A DNA stretch of 64,000 nucleotides from CAMYLY01 sp036397755 (GTDB lineage Bacteria; Gemmatimonadota; Gemmatimonadetes; Gemmatimonadales; GWC2-71-9). The notes under the pieces are model-generated. The model did not search any database. It had not been told where the DNA came from and worked only from the letters and a program-made list of their open reading frames with translations. The translations under genes were made by a program, and so were the position numbers. Below are positions 49,966 through 58,360 of this stretch, piece by piece. Position 1 is the first letter of the stretch, and each line of letters starts with the position of its first letter. The stretch covers positions 47,135 through 111,134 of the forward strand of contig DASWII010000020.1 of assembly GCA_036397755.1 (NCBI GenBank). The letters run 5' to 3'.

Positions 49966-51357
49966 CTACGCGAGGTCGACAGACCGGCCGTCGGCCGCCA
50001 CCGACACGTCCCACCCGAGTTCGGTGGTCACGGCATCGCGAAACGCCACCGCTGCGCGCGGTTCCGCGTGCACCAGGAACGTCCGGCGCGGCCGGGACTC
50101 GAACTCGCCAAACCATCGCAGCAATTCGTTCCGGTCCGCGTGCGCGGACATGCCGTCGAGGGTCTCGATCGTCGCCTTGACCTGGATTTCCTGTCCATGA
50201 ATCCGTATGGTCTCCACCCCATCCTGCAGCGCCCGCCCACGGGTACCCGCGCCTTGGAACCCGCTCATCAGCACCGTGGTGCGTCGATCGGGCAGCCGGA
50301 GCCGGAGGTGATGTAGGATGCGTCCCCCGGTCGCCATACCACTGGCCGAGATGATGATCACCGGACCGCGCACGTCGTTCAGCGCTTTCGACTCCGACGG
50401 CGTGCGCGCCGTCCCGAACACCTTCGTCCGGAGCCGCCCGCCGTCCCCGCTGAACTGTCGTCGGGCCTCCTCATCGTGCTCTTCAGTGTGCTCGAGGTAC
50501 AGCTCGGTCGCGTCGATCGCCATGGGAGAGTCGACGTAGACCGGGAGGATAGGAATCTCACCTGCGTCCTCGAGCGTGCGGAGCCTCCACAACAACTCCT
50601 GCGTGCGGCCCACCGCAAACGCCGGGATGAGTAACGCGCCACCCCGCTTCGCGCACGCACGCACGACACGCGAAAGATCTCCGTCGACGTCCGGCCCATG
50701 CGCTCGGTCGCCGTACGTGGCTTCGGACAGCAGCACGTCAGCCTCGCGAATGGGTTCTGGATCGCGGAGGATCGGTCGTCCCCATCGCCCCAAGTCGCCG
50801 GAGAACGCAATGCGCACGGGGTTGGGCAGAGCTTCGACCGTGACCGTCACGCTGGCCGACCCCAGGATGTGACCCGCGCGGGCGAACGCCGCCGAGATGC
50901 CGTCGACGACCTGGAACGGTGCGTGATAGACCCGCGGCGTCAGGAGCTCGAGTGTTCGATGCGCCTCGTCAACCGTGTAGAGGGGTAACGCCGGCTTGTG
51001 CTTGGCATACCCATGTCGATTCGCCCGGGCCGCTTCCTCTTCCTGCAGATACGCGGCGTCCGGCAACAGCAACCCAACCAGAGCGGCCGTCGCCGCCGTG
51101 CAGTAAATGCGGCCCGCGAAGCCTCGCTGCACCAAGACGGGCAAGTATCCGCTATGATCGATGTGGGCATGGCTCAAGATCACCGCGTCAACCTCTGCCG
51201 GGTCGAACGCCGGCATCTCCCAATTCCGCTGGCGCAGCGCCTTCATCCCCTGAAACAAGCCGCAGTCGAGCAGCACCGTCCTATCCGCCGATCGAATGAG
51301 GTGACGGGAACCGGTCACCGTACCGGCGGCACCGTGAAACGAGAGGGAAACCGTCAC
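49966..51357 (-). CDS. Beta-CASP metallo-beta-lactamase fold hydrolase (RNA-processing type)
   Basis: A 463-residue enzyme of the metallo-beta-lactamase/beta-CASP group (YSH1/CPSF-like ribonucleases). The zinc motif HAHIDH (63-68) is complete. The C-terminal beta-CASP domain and an AGHILGSAS motif (about 161-169), the SASGMATGGR segment and final MSAHADR and HAEP histidines (about 405, 427) are typical. It predicts an endo- or 5'-exoribonuclease. The GTG start overlaps the upstream C39-like gene stop (GTGA). Confidence 0.9.
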   Translation of the reverse strand: MTVSLSFHGAAGTVTGSRHLIRSADRTVLLDCGLFQGMKALRQRNWEMPAFDPAEVDAVILSHAHIDHSGYLPVLVQRGFAGRIYCTAATAALVGLLLPDAAYLQEEEAARANRHGYAKHKPALPLYTVDEAHRTLELLTPRVYHAPFQVVDGISAAFARAGHILGSASVTVTVEALPNPVRIAFSGDLGRWGRPILRDPEPIREADVLLSEATYGDRAHGPDVDGDLSRVVRACAKRGGALLIPAFAVGRTQELLWRLRTLEDAGEIPILPVYVDSPMAIDATELYLEHTEEHDEEARRQFSGDGGRLRTKVFGTARTPSESKALNDVRGPVIIISASGMATGGRILHHLRLRLPDRRTTVLMSGFQGAGTRGRALQDGVETIRIHGQEIQVKATIETLDGMSAHADRNELLRWFGEFESRPRRTFLVHAEPRAAVAFRDAVTTELGWDVSVAADGRSVDLA

Positions 51358-52199
51358 CGGTGCGCCGCGGCAACCCGGTCTGTTGCGGCGAGCTCGCGCA
51401 TTCGTACGGTGCGACGCATGATCGCGTTCAGCTGGCGCTCGGTCCGCTCGGCGTCCACGATGCTCAGCACGAAGTCGTACGTCGCCGCCACGAACACGAG
51501 TTGATCGATTGCGCGGGCCATGACCTTCGGGGAAGCGATCCCCGCACGAGGCTGACCGCGCTGCCAGGCTCGGAGGTAATCGGGCAAGCTGACGGAGAAA
51601 AGGTCCGGCTCGCCGCCGCCGGACACGGCTCCAAGCTCCACGAGGGACGACGTGAGCTCGGCCCAGCGCCTGGTCAACTCCAGATTCTCAAATCGCATCA
51701 GCTCTCGGGCCCGCTCCAGCGTGAAGCTGGCCCGAACTCTCGTTGGGAGCCTTGGCGCCAGCGGGTGCAGATCATACAGATCGCGATCCCCGATCTCCGC
51801 ATCGTGGTAGCGCCATTTGGCAAGCAGCGCCTCGCGCTCGAGGACTCTTACCACCGAGGGGAATCGGCTGTCGAAGAGCACGAACTCGTCGTCCTCCGTA
51901 GCTACCGCCGTCACCCAATGGTCCCATTGCTCGATGCACAGCAGGGTCGGCACCCCCGCCGTCAAATGGGCGACCAGCGCGTGGCGGGCCGCCTCACCTT
52001 CGTGAAACCGTTCCATCCCCAAATCGAACCCGAGCGAAGCCGCCGCCCGGCCAAGTTCGCGCTCGTCCGTGCCGGAGCAATTGGACCCGGCCACGCGAGC
52101 TAAGTCCCACTCCCGCACGAACCTACCCCACACCGCCAACGCGTGCTTCAGCGCGAACGGTCCACAAATCCAGGAATTGGGTTGTGGGTAGAACCCCAT
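51354..52199 (-). CDS. C39-like cysteine-peptidase-fold protein
   Basis: A 281-residue protein. The N-terminal half has the papain-like triad of C39/transglutaminase-like folds: Cys12 in NSWICGPFALKHAL, His94 in QWDHWVTA and Asp110 in LFDSR. The second half (about 150-281) is helical and not recognised. C39 domains clip leader peptides of exported peptides, but here there is no ABC transporter and no signal peptide, so it is likely a cytoplasmic protease or pseudoprotease. It is translationally coupled to the beta-CASP gene. Confidence 0.7.
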   Translation of the reverse strand: MGFYPQPNSWICGPFALKHALAVWGRFVREWDLARVAGSNCSGTDERELGRAAASLGFDLGMERFHEGEAARHALVAHLTAGVPTLLCIEQWDHWVTAVATEDDEFVLFDSRFPSVVRVLEREALLAKWRYHDAEIGDRDLYDLHPLAPRLPTRVRASFTLERARELMRFENLELTRRWAELTSSLVELGAVSGGGEPDLFSVSLPDYLRAWQRGQPRAGIASPKVMARAIDQLVFVAATYDFVLSIVDAERTERQLNAIMRRTVRMRELAATDRVAAAHR

Positions 52200-52523
52200 G
52201 CGATCGCCCACCAAAGGGGCTCAAATCTACTCAGCGGGGCAACTCGGCGCCGAGCGGCGGCCACACCATGCCTTGCATCCGTAACCATAGCTGGTCATGC
52301 GTCGCCCCCCCGGGGTCTCGGCACTTGGAGATGGTCGGGTCGCGCGCGCGATAGCCACCCGGAGCTCCGCCGTTTGCGGTCGCGCGCCCGCGTGCTTACG
52401 CTGAATACGCTGCGCCGACCCGTGCTGGGCGCCAGGAACTTCCGCCACGCCGACGCGTTGTAATGGTGTGCGAGGATCACGCCCGGCCTTCGATCGTTCT
52501 CCGCTGACAGGATAGGAGTTGAA
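52200..52523. other. Intergenic region without a recognised gene
   Basis: 324 bases between the divergent C39-like and pirin genes. Open frames on both strands (about 73 and 106 codons) show no ribosome site, signal, or family resemblance and look like chance. No promoter pair or RNA fold was sure. It likely holds the promoters of both flanking genes. Confidence 0.5.
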
Positions 52524-53450
52524 GTGTCCCTACGACCAGTGAAGCAGATTGTCGAGGCCACACCCACCCTGGAAGGTGCCGGCGTCAAGCTGCGGCGTGC
52601 GTTCGGGTTTGGGAACACCAGTGAGTTCGACCCGTTTCTGCTGTTCGACGATTTCCGCAACGAGAACCCGGCGGACTTCCTCGCAGGGTTCCCCTGGCAT
52701 CCACATCGGGGCATCGAGACGATCACGTATGTGCTGGCGGGGTCCGTGGAGCACGGAGACAGTCTCGGCAACCGCGGGTCGCTGCGGTCGGGAGACGTGC
52801 AATGGATGACCGCCGGCAGCGGCATTCTCCATCAGGAGATGCCACAGGGAGATCCCAAGGGCCGGATGCACGGATTCCAACTCTGGGCGAATCTGCCAAG
52901 GTCGCTCAAGATGACCGATCCGCGATACCAGGACATCGCTTCGGCCGATATCCCCGAGGTCATTGACGATGACGGCACGACGGTCCGCGTGATCTGCGGG
53001 GACTTCTGGGGCAAGACCGGACCCGTTGAAGGCGTCGCGGCCGATCCACGGTATCTCGACGTGTGGATTCCACCGGGCGCGCGGAAGACCCTGCCTGTCG
53101 AAACGTCACGGAACGCGTTCGCCTACGTATTCGACGGCAGGGGCAGGTTCCGCGACGCATCGGATCCGCGGGGCGTGCTCACTGAGCCGGTCGGCGACAT
53201 CGTTGACGGGTCCGACGGCGCGGAGACGACCGCCCTCGAAGAAACGGGCAATCGGTCCCTGGTGCTGTTCGACCGTGGCGACGAGGTGACCGTGCAGGCG
53301 GGAGACGAGGGCCTGCGGTTCCTCCTGGTGTCGGGCAAGCCCATCGAGGAACCGGTGGCCTGGTATGGCCCGATCGTGATGAATACACGGGAGGAGCTGC
53401 GGCAGGCCTACGCTGAACTTCAGAACGGCACCTTTATCAAGCACCCGTGA
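52524..53450 (+). CDS. Pirin family protein
   Basis: A 308-residue two-domain cupin. The metal-binding residues of pirin are all present: His59 and His61 (WHPHRGIET), His103 and Glu105 (GILHQEMP). Bacterial pirins include quercetinases and pyruvate-dehydrogenase-binding regulators; which applies is not known. GTG 52524 follows GATAGGAG. Confidence 0.92.
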   Translation: MSLRPVKQIVEATPTLEGAGVKLRRAFGFGNTSEFDPFLLFDDFRNENPADFLAGFPWHPHRGIETITYVLAGSVEHGDSLGNRGSLRSGDVQWMTAGSGILHQEMPQGDPKGRMHGFQLWANLPRSLKMTDPRYQDIASADIPEVIDDDGTTVRVICGDFWGKTGPVEGVAADPRYLDVWIPPGARKTLPVETSRNAFAYVFDGRGRFRDASDPRGVLTEPVGDIVDGSDGAETTALEETGNRSLVLFDRGDEVTVQAGDEGLRFLLVSGKPIEEPVAWYGPIVMNTREELRQAYAELQNGTFIKHP

Positions 53451-53643
53451 CACCTGTGGAGTGCCCCGCTCAGCCACACCGAGGTACGCGTCTCGGTTCA
53501 TACAATGCCGAATGGCCCGGGCGCGTCGCGACCTTCGGATACGATTGCGATCGCCGGTGGCGATGCGCTGAACCGGCGTGCAGGTTTGCAGAACATCACA
53601 AGACGGATCAGGAAACTGCTCAACTGCCAACCGAGGAGGTTCG

Positions 53644-55071
53644 ATGTCGATGACCATGCGGGGCCTCGACGGGAGCACGGTCTCCGTCGATGCGGCGAGC
53701 GTCGCGAGTCTGCAAGAGCAGCTGGCCGGCCGGCTGCTCCGGCCGGGCGATGAAGACTATGATGAGGCACGAACGATCTGGAATGCCATGATCGATCGGC
53801 GACCGGGGTTGATCGTCGAGTGCGACAACGCCGCCGACGTGCAGCACGCCGTCAAATTCGCCCGCCAGCACCGGGTGCTCGTGGCGGTACGGGGAGCCGG
53901 TCACAACATCGCGGGCAACGCCGTCTGCGACGGCGGCTTGATGATTTCGTTCGCCAAGATGCGGGGAGTGTCCGTCGACGCCGGCGCGCGTCGCGCCAGG
54001 GTGGAGCCCGGCGCGACCCTCGGAGATCTCGACTCGGCGACCCAGGCACACGGGCTCGCTACCCCTGTTGGGATCAACTCGACGACCGGAGTGGCCGGCT
54101 TGACGCTGGGCGGCGGCTTCGGATGGTTGAGCCGCAAGTACGGCCTGACCATCGACAACCTGTTAGGGGCGGACGTGGTCACCGCTGACGGCGAACTCAT
54201 ACGCGCGAGCGCGGACGAGAACCAAGATCTCTTTTGGGGCATTCGAGGTGGAGGCGGGAACTTTGGCGTCGTCACCTCGTTCGACTTCGCACTCCACCCG
54301 GTGGGACCCGAAGTTCTCGCGGGTCTGATCGTCCATCCATTCGCGGACGCGAGCGCCGTATTGCGCGCGTGGCGCGACTTCTGTGCTAACGCGCCGGATG
54401 AGCTGTCGGTGTGGGTGGTGATGCGCAAAGCACCCCCACTGCCGTTCCTCCCCGAGGAGGTACATGGCACCGAAGTCGTCGTGCTCGCCGCGGTGTACGC
54501 CGGCGATATCAAGGCGGGAGAACAAGCCCTCGCCCCGCTTCGCGCTCACGGCAAGCCGATCGCCGACGTCATCGGTCCCACGCCGTACGCGGGATTCCAG
54601 AGTGCGTTCGACCCGCTGCTCACCCCCGGGGCGAGAAATTACTGGAAATCGCATGACTTCCGCACGTTGACCGATGAAGCCCTGGATACGCTGAGCGGGT
54701 ACATCGCCACGTTGCCGAGCCCGCACTGCGAGGTGTTTCTCGGACAGATGGGTGGGGCCACCAATCGCGTCGCCGCGGACGCCACGGCCTATCCCCATCG
54801 GGATGTCGAGTTCATCATGAACGTACACGGTCGGTGGGAGGACGCATCGGACGACGACCGCTGCATCGCGTGGTGCCGGGAGATGTTCGACGCAGCCGCG
54901 CCGTTTGCGACGGGTGGAGTGTACGTCAACTTCATGACTGAGGAAGAATCGTCGCGAGTGGCCGGTGGAGCCTACGCGGGCATTTATGATCGCCTGGGTC
55001 GCCTCAAAGGCAGGTACGATCCCGACAACGTCTTCCGGATGAACCAGAACATCGCGCCGATCGCGGACTGA
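53644..55071 (+). CDS. FAD-binding (BBE-type) oxidoreductase
   Basis: A 475-residue PCMH-type flavoprotein. His87 in RGAGHNIAGNA is the covalent FAD site; the loop GLTLGGGFGWLSRKYGLTIDN (about 158-178) lacks the Cys that gives bicovalent attachment in some berberine-bridge enzymes. The C-terminal BBE segment ends in YDPDNVFRMNQNI (about 455-467). It oxidises sugars, alkaloid-like or other alcohols using O2; substrate unknown. GAGGAGG precedes ATG 53644. No signal peptide. Confidence 0.9.
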   Translation: MSMTMRGLDGSTVSVDAASVASLQEQLAGRLLRPGDEDYDEARTIWNAMIDRRPGLIVECDNAADVQHAVKFARQHRVLVAVRGAGHNIAGNAVCDGGLMISFAKMRGVSVDAGARRARVEPGATLGDLDSATQAHGLATPVGINSTTGVAGLTLGGGFGWLSRKYGLTIDNLLGADVVTADGELIRASADENQDLFWGIRGGGGNFGVVTSFDFALHPVGPEVLAGLIVHPFADASAVLRAWRDFCANAPDELSVWVVMRKAPPLPFLPEEVHGTEVVVLAAVYAGDIKAGEQALAPLRAHGKPIADVIGPTPYAGFQSAFDPLLTPGARNYWKSHDFRTLTDEALDTLSGYIATLPSPHCEVFLGQMGGATNRVAADATAYPHRDVEFIMNVHGRWEDASDDDRCIAWCREMFDAAAPFATGGVYVNFMTEEESSRVAGGAYAGIYDRLGRLKGRYDPDNVFRMNQNIAPIAD

Positions 55072-55477
55072 GGAGGGCTGATTCGCAAGCGCGCACCTCC
55101 CGTCGGTGGTGACCGCGGGGGGAGCGCGCCGACGGCGCACGGTCGCGGCGTCGAGCCAAGGTGCATCGCGGCAAACCCCACGCACACTTCCTGGACTCGG
55201 CAACAGCCCGCCAGTCGCAGGCTTCAGTGCCGCTGGAGTGAGCGTGGGGCGATTCCCGCGCTTACCGAATTGCCCCGCAAAACATGAAGCGCGGTACTGG
55301 AGATGGCAAATCGAGCCTGGCAGGTTGCGGTGCGGTCGTGGATAAGGAACATGCCGTAAGACACACAGCGGTCATCGTCTTCAGACCGGCGTGGCCGACG
55401 TCATCTTGACAACGCGCGATGCCGCCCAGACTATGGCCATACCTACGGAATCGACCACCCGCATTCGGGAGTCACTG
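55072..55477. other. Intergenic region without a recognised gene
   Basis: 406 bases between the BBE oxidoreductase and the BNR-repeat protein, counted from the chosen start at 55478. No conserved frame, tRNA or strong hairpin with T-tract was found. The last 90 bases are open in the BNR frame (from 55391) but look non-coding. Confidence 0.5.
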
Positions 55478-58279
55478 ATGCTCCTTACCGCCAACGCCGC
55501 CCGCGCGATCGCGTTGGGCGTCGCCGCCGCTGCCGCGCTGGGATCCGCGTCGATCGCCGTGGCGCAGCAGTCCGAAGATCCCATCAACGCATCAGATCAC
55601 CCCCTGCTCAAGCCGTTTCGCTGGCGCTCCATCGGACCGGTGGGTCAGGGTGGACGGGTGGACGACATCGCGGTGCGCCCTGACGACGCGCATACCTTCT
55701 TCGTCGGCTTCGCGACCGGCGGATTGTGGAAGACGACGAACAACGGGACGACCTTCAAGCCCGTGTTCGATACGTACGGCACCCATTCCATCGGCGACGT
55801 CGCGTTGGCCCCGTCCGATCCCGACATCGTCTATGTCGGCACGGGCGAGCCGAATAACCGCCAGAGTTCGTCCTTTGGCGAAGGCGTCTACAAGAGCACC
55901 GACGGCGGCGAGACGTTCACCCACGTGGGTCTTCTCGAGACGCAGTCGATCGCGCGCGTGCTCGTCCATCCCTCCAACCCGGATGTCGTGTGGGTCGCGG
56001 CCAACGGGCATCTGTTCGGGCCCAACGACCAACGCGGCGTGTTCAAGACGACCGACGGCGGCGCCACTTGGCGTAAGGTGCTCTTTGTCGACGACAACAC
56101 CGGCGTCACCGACATCGTCATCGATCCGTCCGACCCCATTGTGCTGTTTGCCGCGACCTATCAGCGCCGTCGCACCGCCTGCTGTTTCGTGGGCGGCGGG
56201 CTGGGCAGTGGCCTGTGGCGCTCCGAGGACGGCGGCGAAACCTGGACCCGCATCGAGGGCAACGGACTTCCCCGGGGAACGATGGGCCGCATTGCGCTCG
56301 CCATGACTCCCGCCAACCCGGCGTTCATCTATGCGCAGATCGAGGTCGCAGCGGACCGCGAGGGTGCACTATCCGACGCCGAACGAGAGGAGTGGCGGCG
56401 GCTGGACGACGTGGACTCGTTGCCTCCCGATCCGCAGTGGGCGGGGATCTGGCGGTCCACCGACGGGGGTCGCACCTGGGAGTTCCGCAGCAACGAGAAC
56501 GGGCGGCCAATGTACTTCAGCCAGGTTCGGGTGTCTCCCGTGGATCCGGACTTGATGTACGTCGTGGACCAGCGCGTGCACAAGTCACGCGATGGCGGCC
56601 GGACGTTTGAGCGTCTGGATGGATACGGGCATGTGGATCAACACGCATTCTGGGTCGATCCCGTCGACCACGACCACCTCATGGTCGGCAACGACGGTTC
56701 CGTGGACGTGAGCTGGGATCAGGGTGAAACGTGGGAGTCCCTGCGGTCGTGGGCCGTGGGCCAGCCGTATCACGCGTCGGTCGACATGCAGCGACCGTAC
56801 CATGTCTGCACCGGGCTGCAGGACAACGGCACCTGGTGCGGACCGAGCTCCGTTCGTGCCGGACCCATCATTGCCGAGGACTGGTATGGTGCGGGTGGCG
56901 GCGATGGGTTCTACACGGCGATCGATCCGACGGACCCAACGGTGATCTACTCGGAGTCTCAGAACGGGTCCATCCGACGCGTCGACCTCCGCGACGGCCG
57001 GTCGGAGAGCATTCGACCGATTGCGCCACGAGAGGACAACCTGGCAACGAACATCGTCCCAACCCCACCGGTCGGTACGGAGATCCGATGGAACTGGAAC
57101 ACGCCGTTCGTGTTGTCGCCGCACAATCCCCACACCATCCATGTCGGCGGCAATCGACTTTTCACGTCGCGGGACCGGGGCGCGCACTGGACCATGTCGC
57201 CGGACCTCACGAAGAGCGTAGATCGAAACGGCGTGCAGATCATGGGCCTGCGGAATTCCCTCCCGCGCTGCCAGCAGGACGTTCGGGGTACGCGGTGCAT
57301 TCTATCGAAGAACGACGGTGTCTCGCAGTGGAGCGCGATCGCATCACTCGCCGAGTCGCCCATTGTCCCGGGCGTCCTGTGGGTGGGAACCGATGACGGG
57401 AATATCCAGCTGAGTCGCGATGCCGGCGCCACCTGGACGGAGGTAAGCCGGAACCTGCCGGGTGGGACGACCCGTTACTACGTCTCTCGCGTCGAGCCGT
57501 CCTACCATGATGCTGCCACCGCCTACGCGTCGATCGACGGGCACAAGAGTGATGATCTCCGACCCTACGTGTACGTCACTCGCGATTTCGGTCGCTCTTG
57601 GACGAGTATCAGCGCCAATCTCCCGGCGTCCGGGAACGTCAACACCGTGCGCCAAGATCCACGCAACCCGTCGCTTCTGTACGTCGGCACGGAGTTCGGG
57701 CTCTTCGTCTCGCTCAACGAAGGCGCCAGCTGGCATCGTTTCATGACCAATCTCCCTGTCGTACGCATCGACGACATTCTGGTGCATCCGCGTGACAACG
57801 ATCTCGTGCTCGCGACACATGGCAGGAGCATCTGGATCATGGACGACATCACGGCACTCCAGGCCGTGACCGAGGAGGTCATGGGCGCGGACGTTCACCT
57901 GTTCACGCCGCGCGAGGCCGTGCTGTGGAGACGCGACTTCCGTGAGGACCGCGAGGTACCCGGTGACAAACAGTGGCGCGGTGAGAACGCACCCGAGGGC
58001 ACCTTCATCCAGTACTACCTCTCGGCGCCGAGCACTGGCGTGACACTTCGGATCACCGACCTCCGGACCGGTGAGGTCGTCCGTGACGTGGACGCGACAG
58101 GTGAGGGCGGCCTGAACCGCGTGCAGTGGAACCTGCGTGAGAATCCCGTGAACGAAAACGACCGTCAGGGGCCGCGCGTCCGCCCGGGCACCTATCGCGT
58201 CACATTGATGGTGGGCGGAAAAGAGCATTCGGCACTGGTGGACGTTCTGGAAGACGAGTGGATGATGAAGAACCCATAG
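55478..58279 (+). CDS. Exported BNR/sortilin-repeat (VPS10-like beta-propeller) protein
   Basis: A 933-residue protein with a signal peptide (MLLTANAARAIALGVAAAAA, cut near ALGSASIAVAQ). Throughout residues 45-780 run Asp-box repeats (for example GLWKTTNNGTTF, VYKSTDGGETF, VFKTTDGGATW, IWRSTDGGRTW), which form sortilin/Vps10-type or sialidase-like beta-propellers. A C-terminal module (about 830-920; NRVQWNLRENPVN, YRVTLMVGGK) is Ig-like. Such proteins are common in Gemmatimonadota and Acidobacteriota secretomes; they may be glycosidases or binding proteins. GGGAG precedes ATG 55478. Confidence 0.85.
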   Translation: MLLTANAARAIALGVAAAAALGSASIAVAQQSEDPINASDHPLLKPFRWRSIGPVGQGGRVDDIAVRPDDAHTFFVGFATGGLWKTTNNGTTFKPVFDTYGTHSIGDVALAPSDPDIVYVGTGEPNNRQSSSFGEGVYKSTDGGETFTHVGLLETQSIARVLVHPSNPDVVWVAANGHLFGPNDQRGVFKTTDGGATWRKVLFVDDNTGVTDIVIDPSDPIVLFAATYQRRRTACCFVGGGLGSGLWRSEDGGETWTRIEGNGLPRGTMGRIALAMTPANPAFIYAQIEVAADREGALSDAEREEWRRLDDVDSLPPDPQWAGIWRSTDGGRTWEFRSNENGRPMYFSQVRVSPVDPDLMYVVDQRVHKSRDGGRTFERLDGYGHVDQHAFWVDPVDHDHLMVGNDGSVDVSWDQGETWESLRSWAVGQPYHASVDMQRPYHVCTGLQDNGTWCGPSSVRAGPIIAEDWYGAGGGDGFYTAIDPTDPTVIYSESQNGSIRRVDLRDGRSESIRPIAPREDNLATNIVPTPPVGTEIRWNWNTPFVLSPHNPHTIHVGGNRLFTSRDRGAHWTMSPDLTKSVDRNGVQIMGLRNSLPRCQQDVRGTRCILSKNDGVSQWSAIASLAESPIVPGVLWVGTDDGNIQLSRDAGATWTEVSRNLPGGTTRYYVSRVEPSYHDAATAYASIDGHKSDDLRPYVYVTRDFGRSWTSISANLPASGNVNTVRQDPRNPSLLYVGTEFGLFVSLNEGASWHRFMTNLPVVRIDDILVHPRDNDLVLATHGRSIWIMDDITALQAVTEEVMGADVHLFTPREAVLWRRDFREDREVPGDKQWRGENAPEGTFIQYYLSAPSTGVTLRITDLRTGEVVRDVDATGEGGLNRVQWNLRENPVNENDRQGPRVRPGTYRVTLMVGGKEHSALVDVLEDEWMMKNP

Positions 58280-58360
58280 GAAAACGGCGAATTCCCCGAC
58301 TACCTCCCCGATCATCGTAGCAGGAAGAAGCAGGCAGTCCTACGAAGAACAGGGGGACAC

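Noticed and set aside
52227..52463. Possible small genes in the pirin upstream gap
   Set aside because: Two overlapping frames on opposite strands with no ribosome site and no family resemblance.
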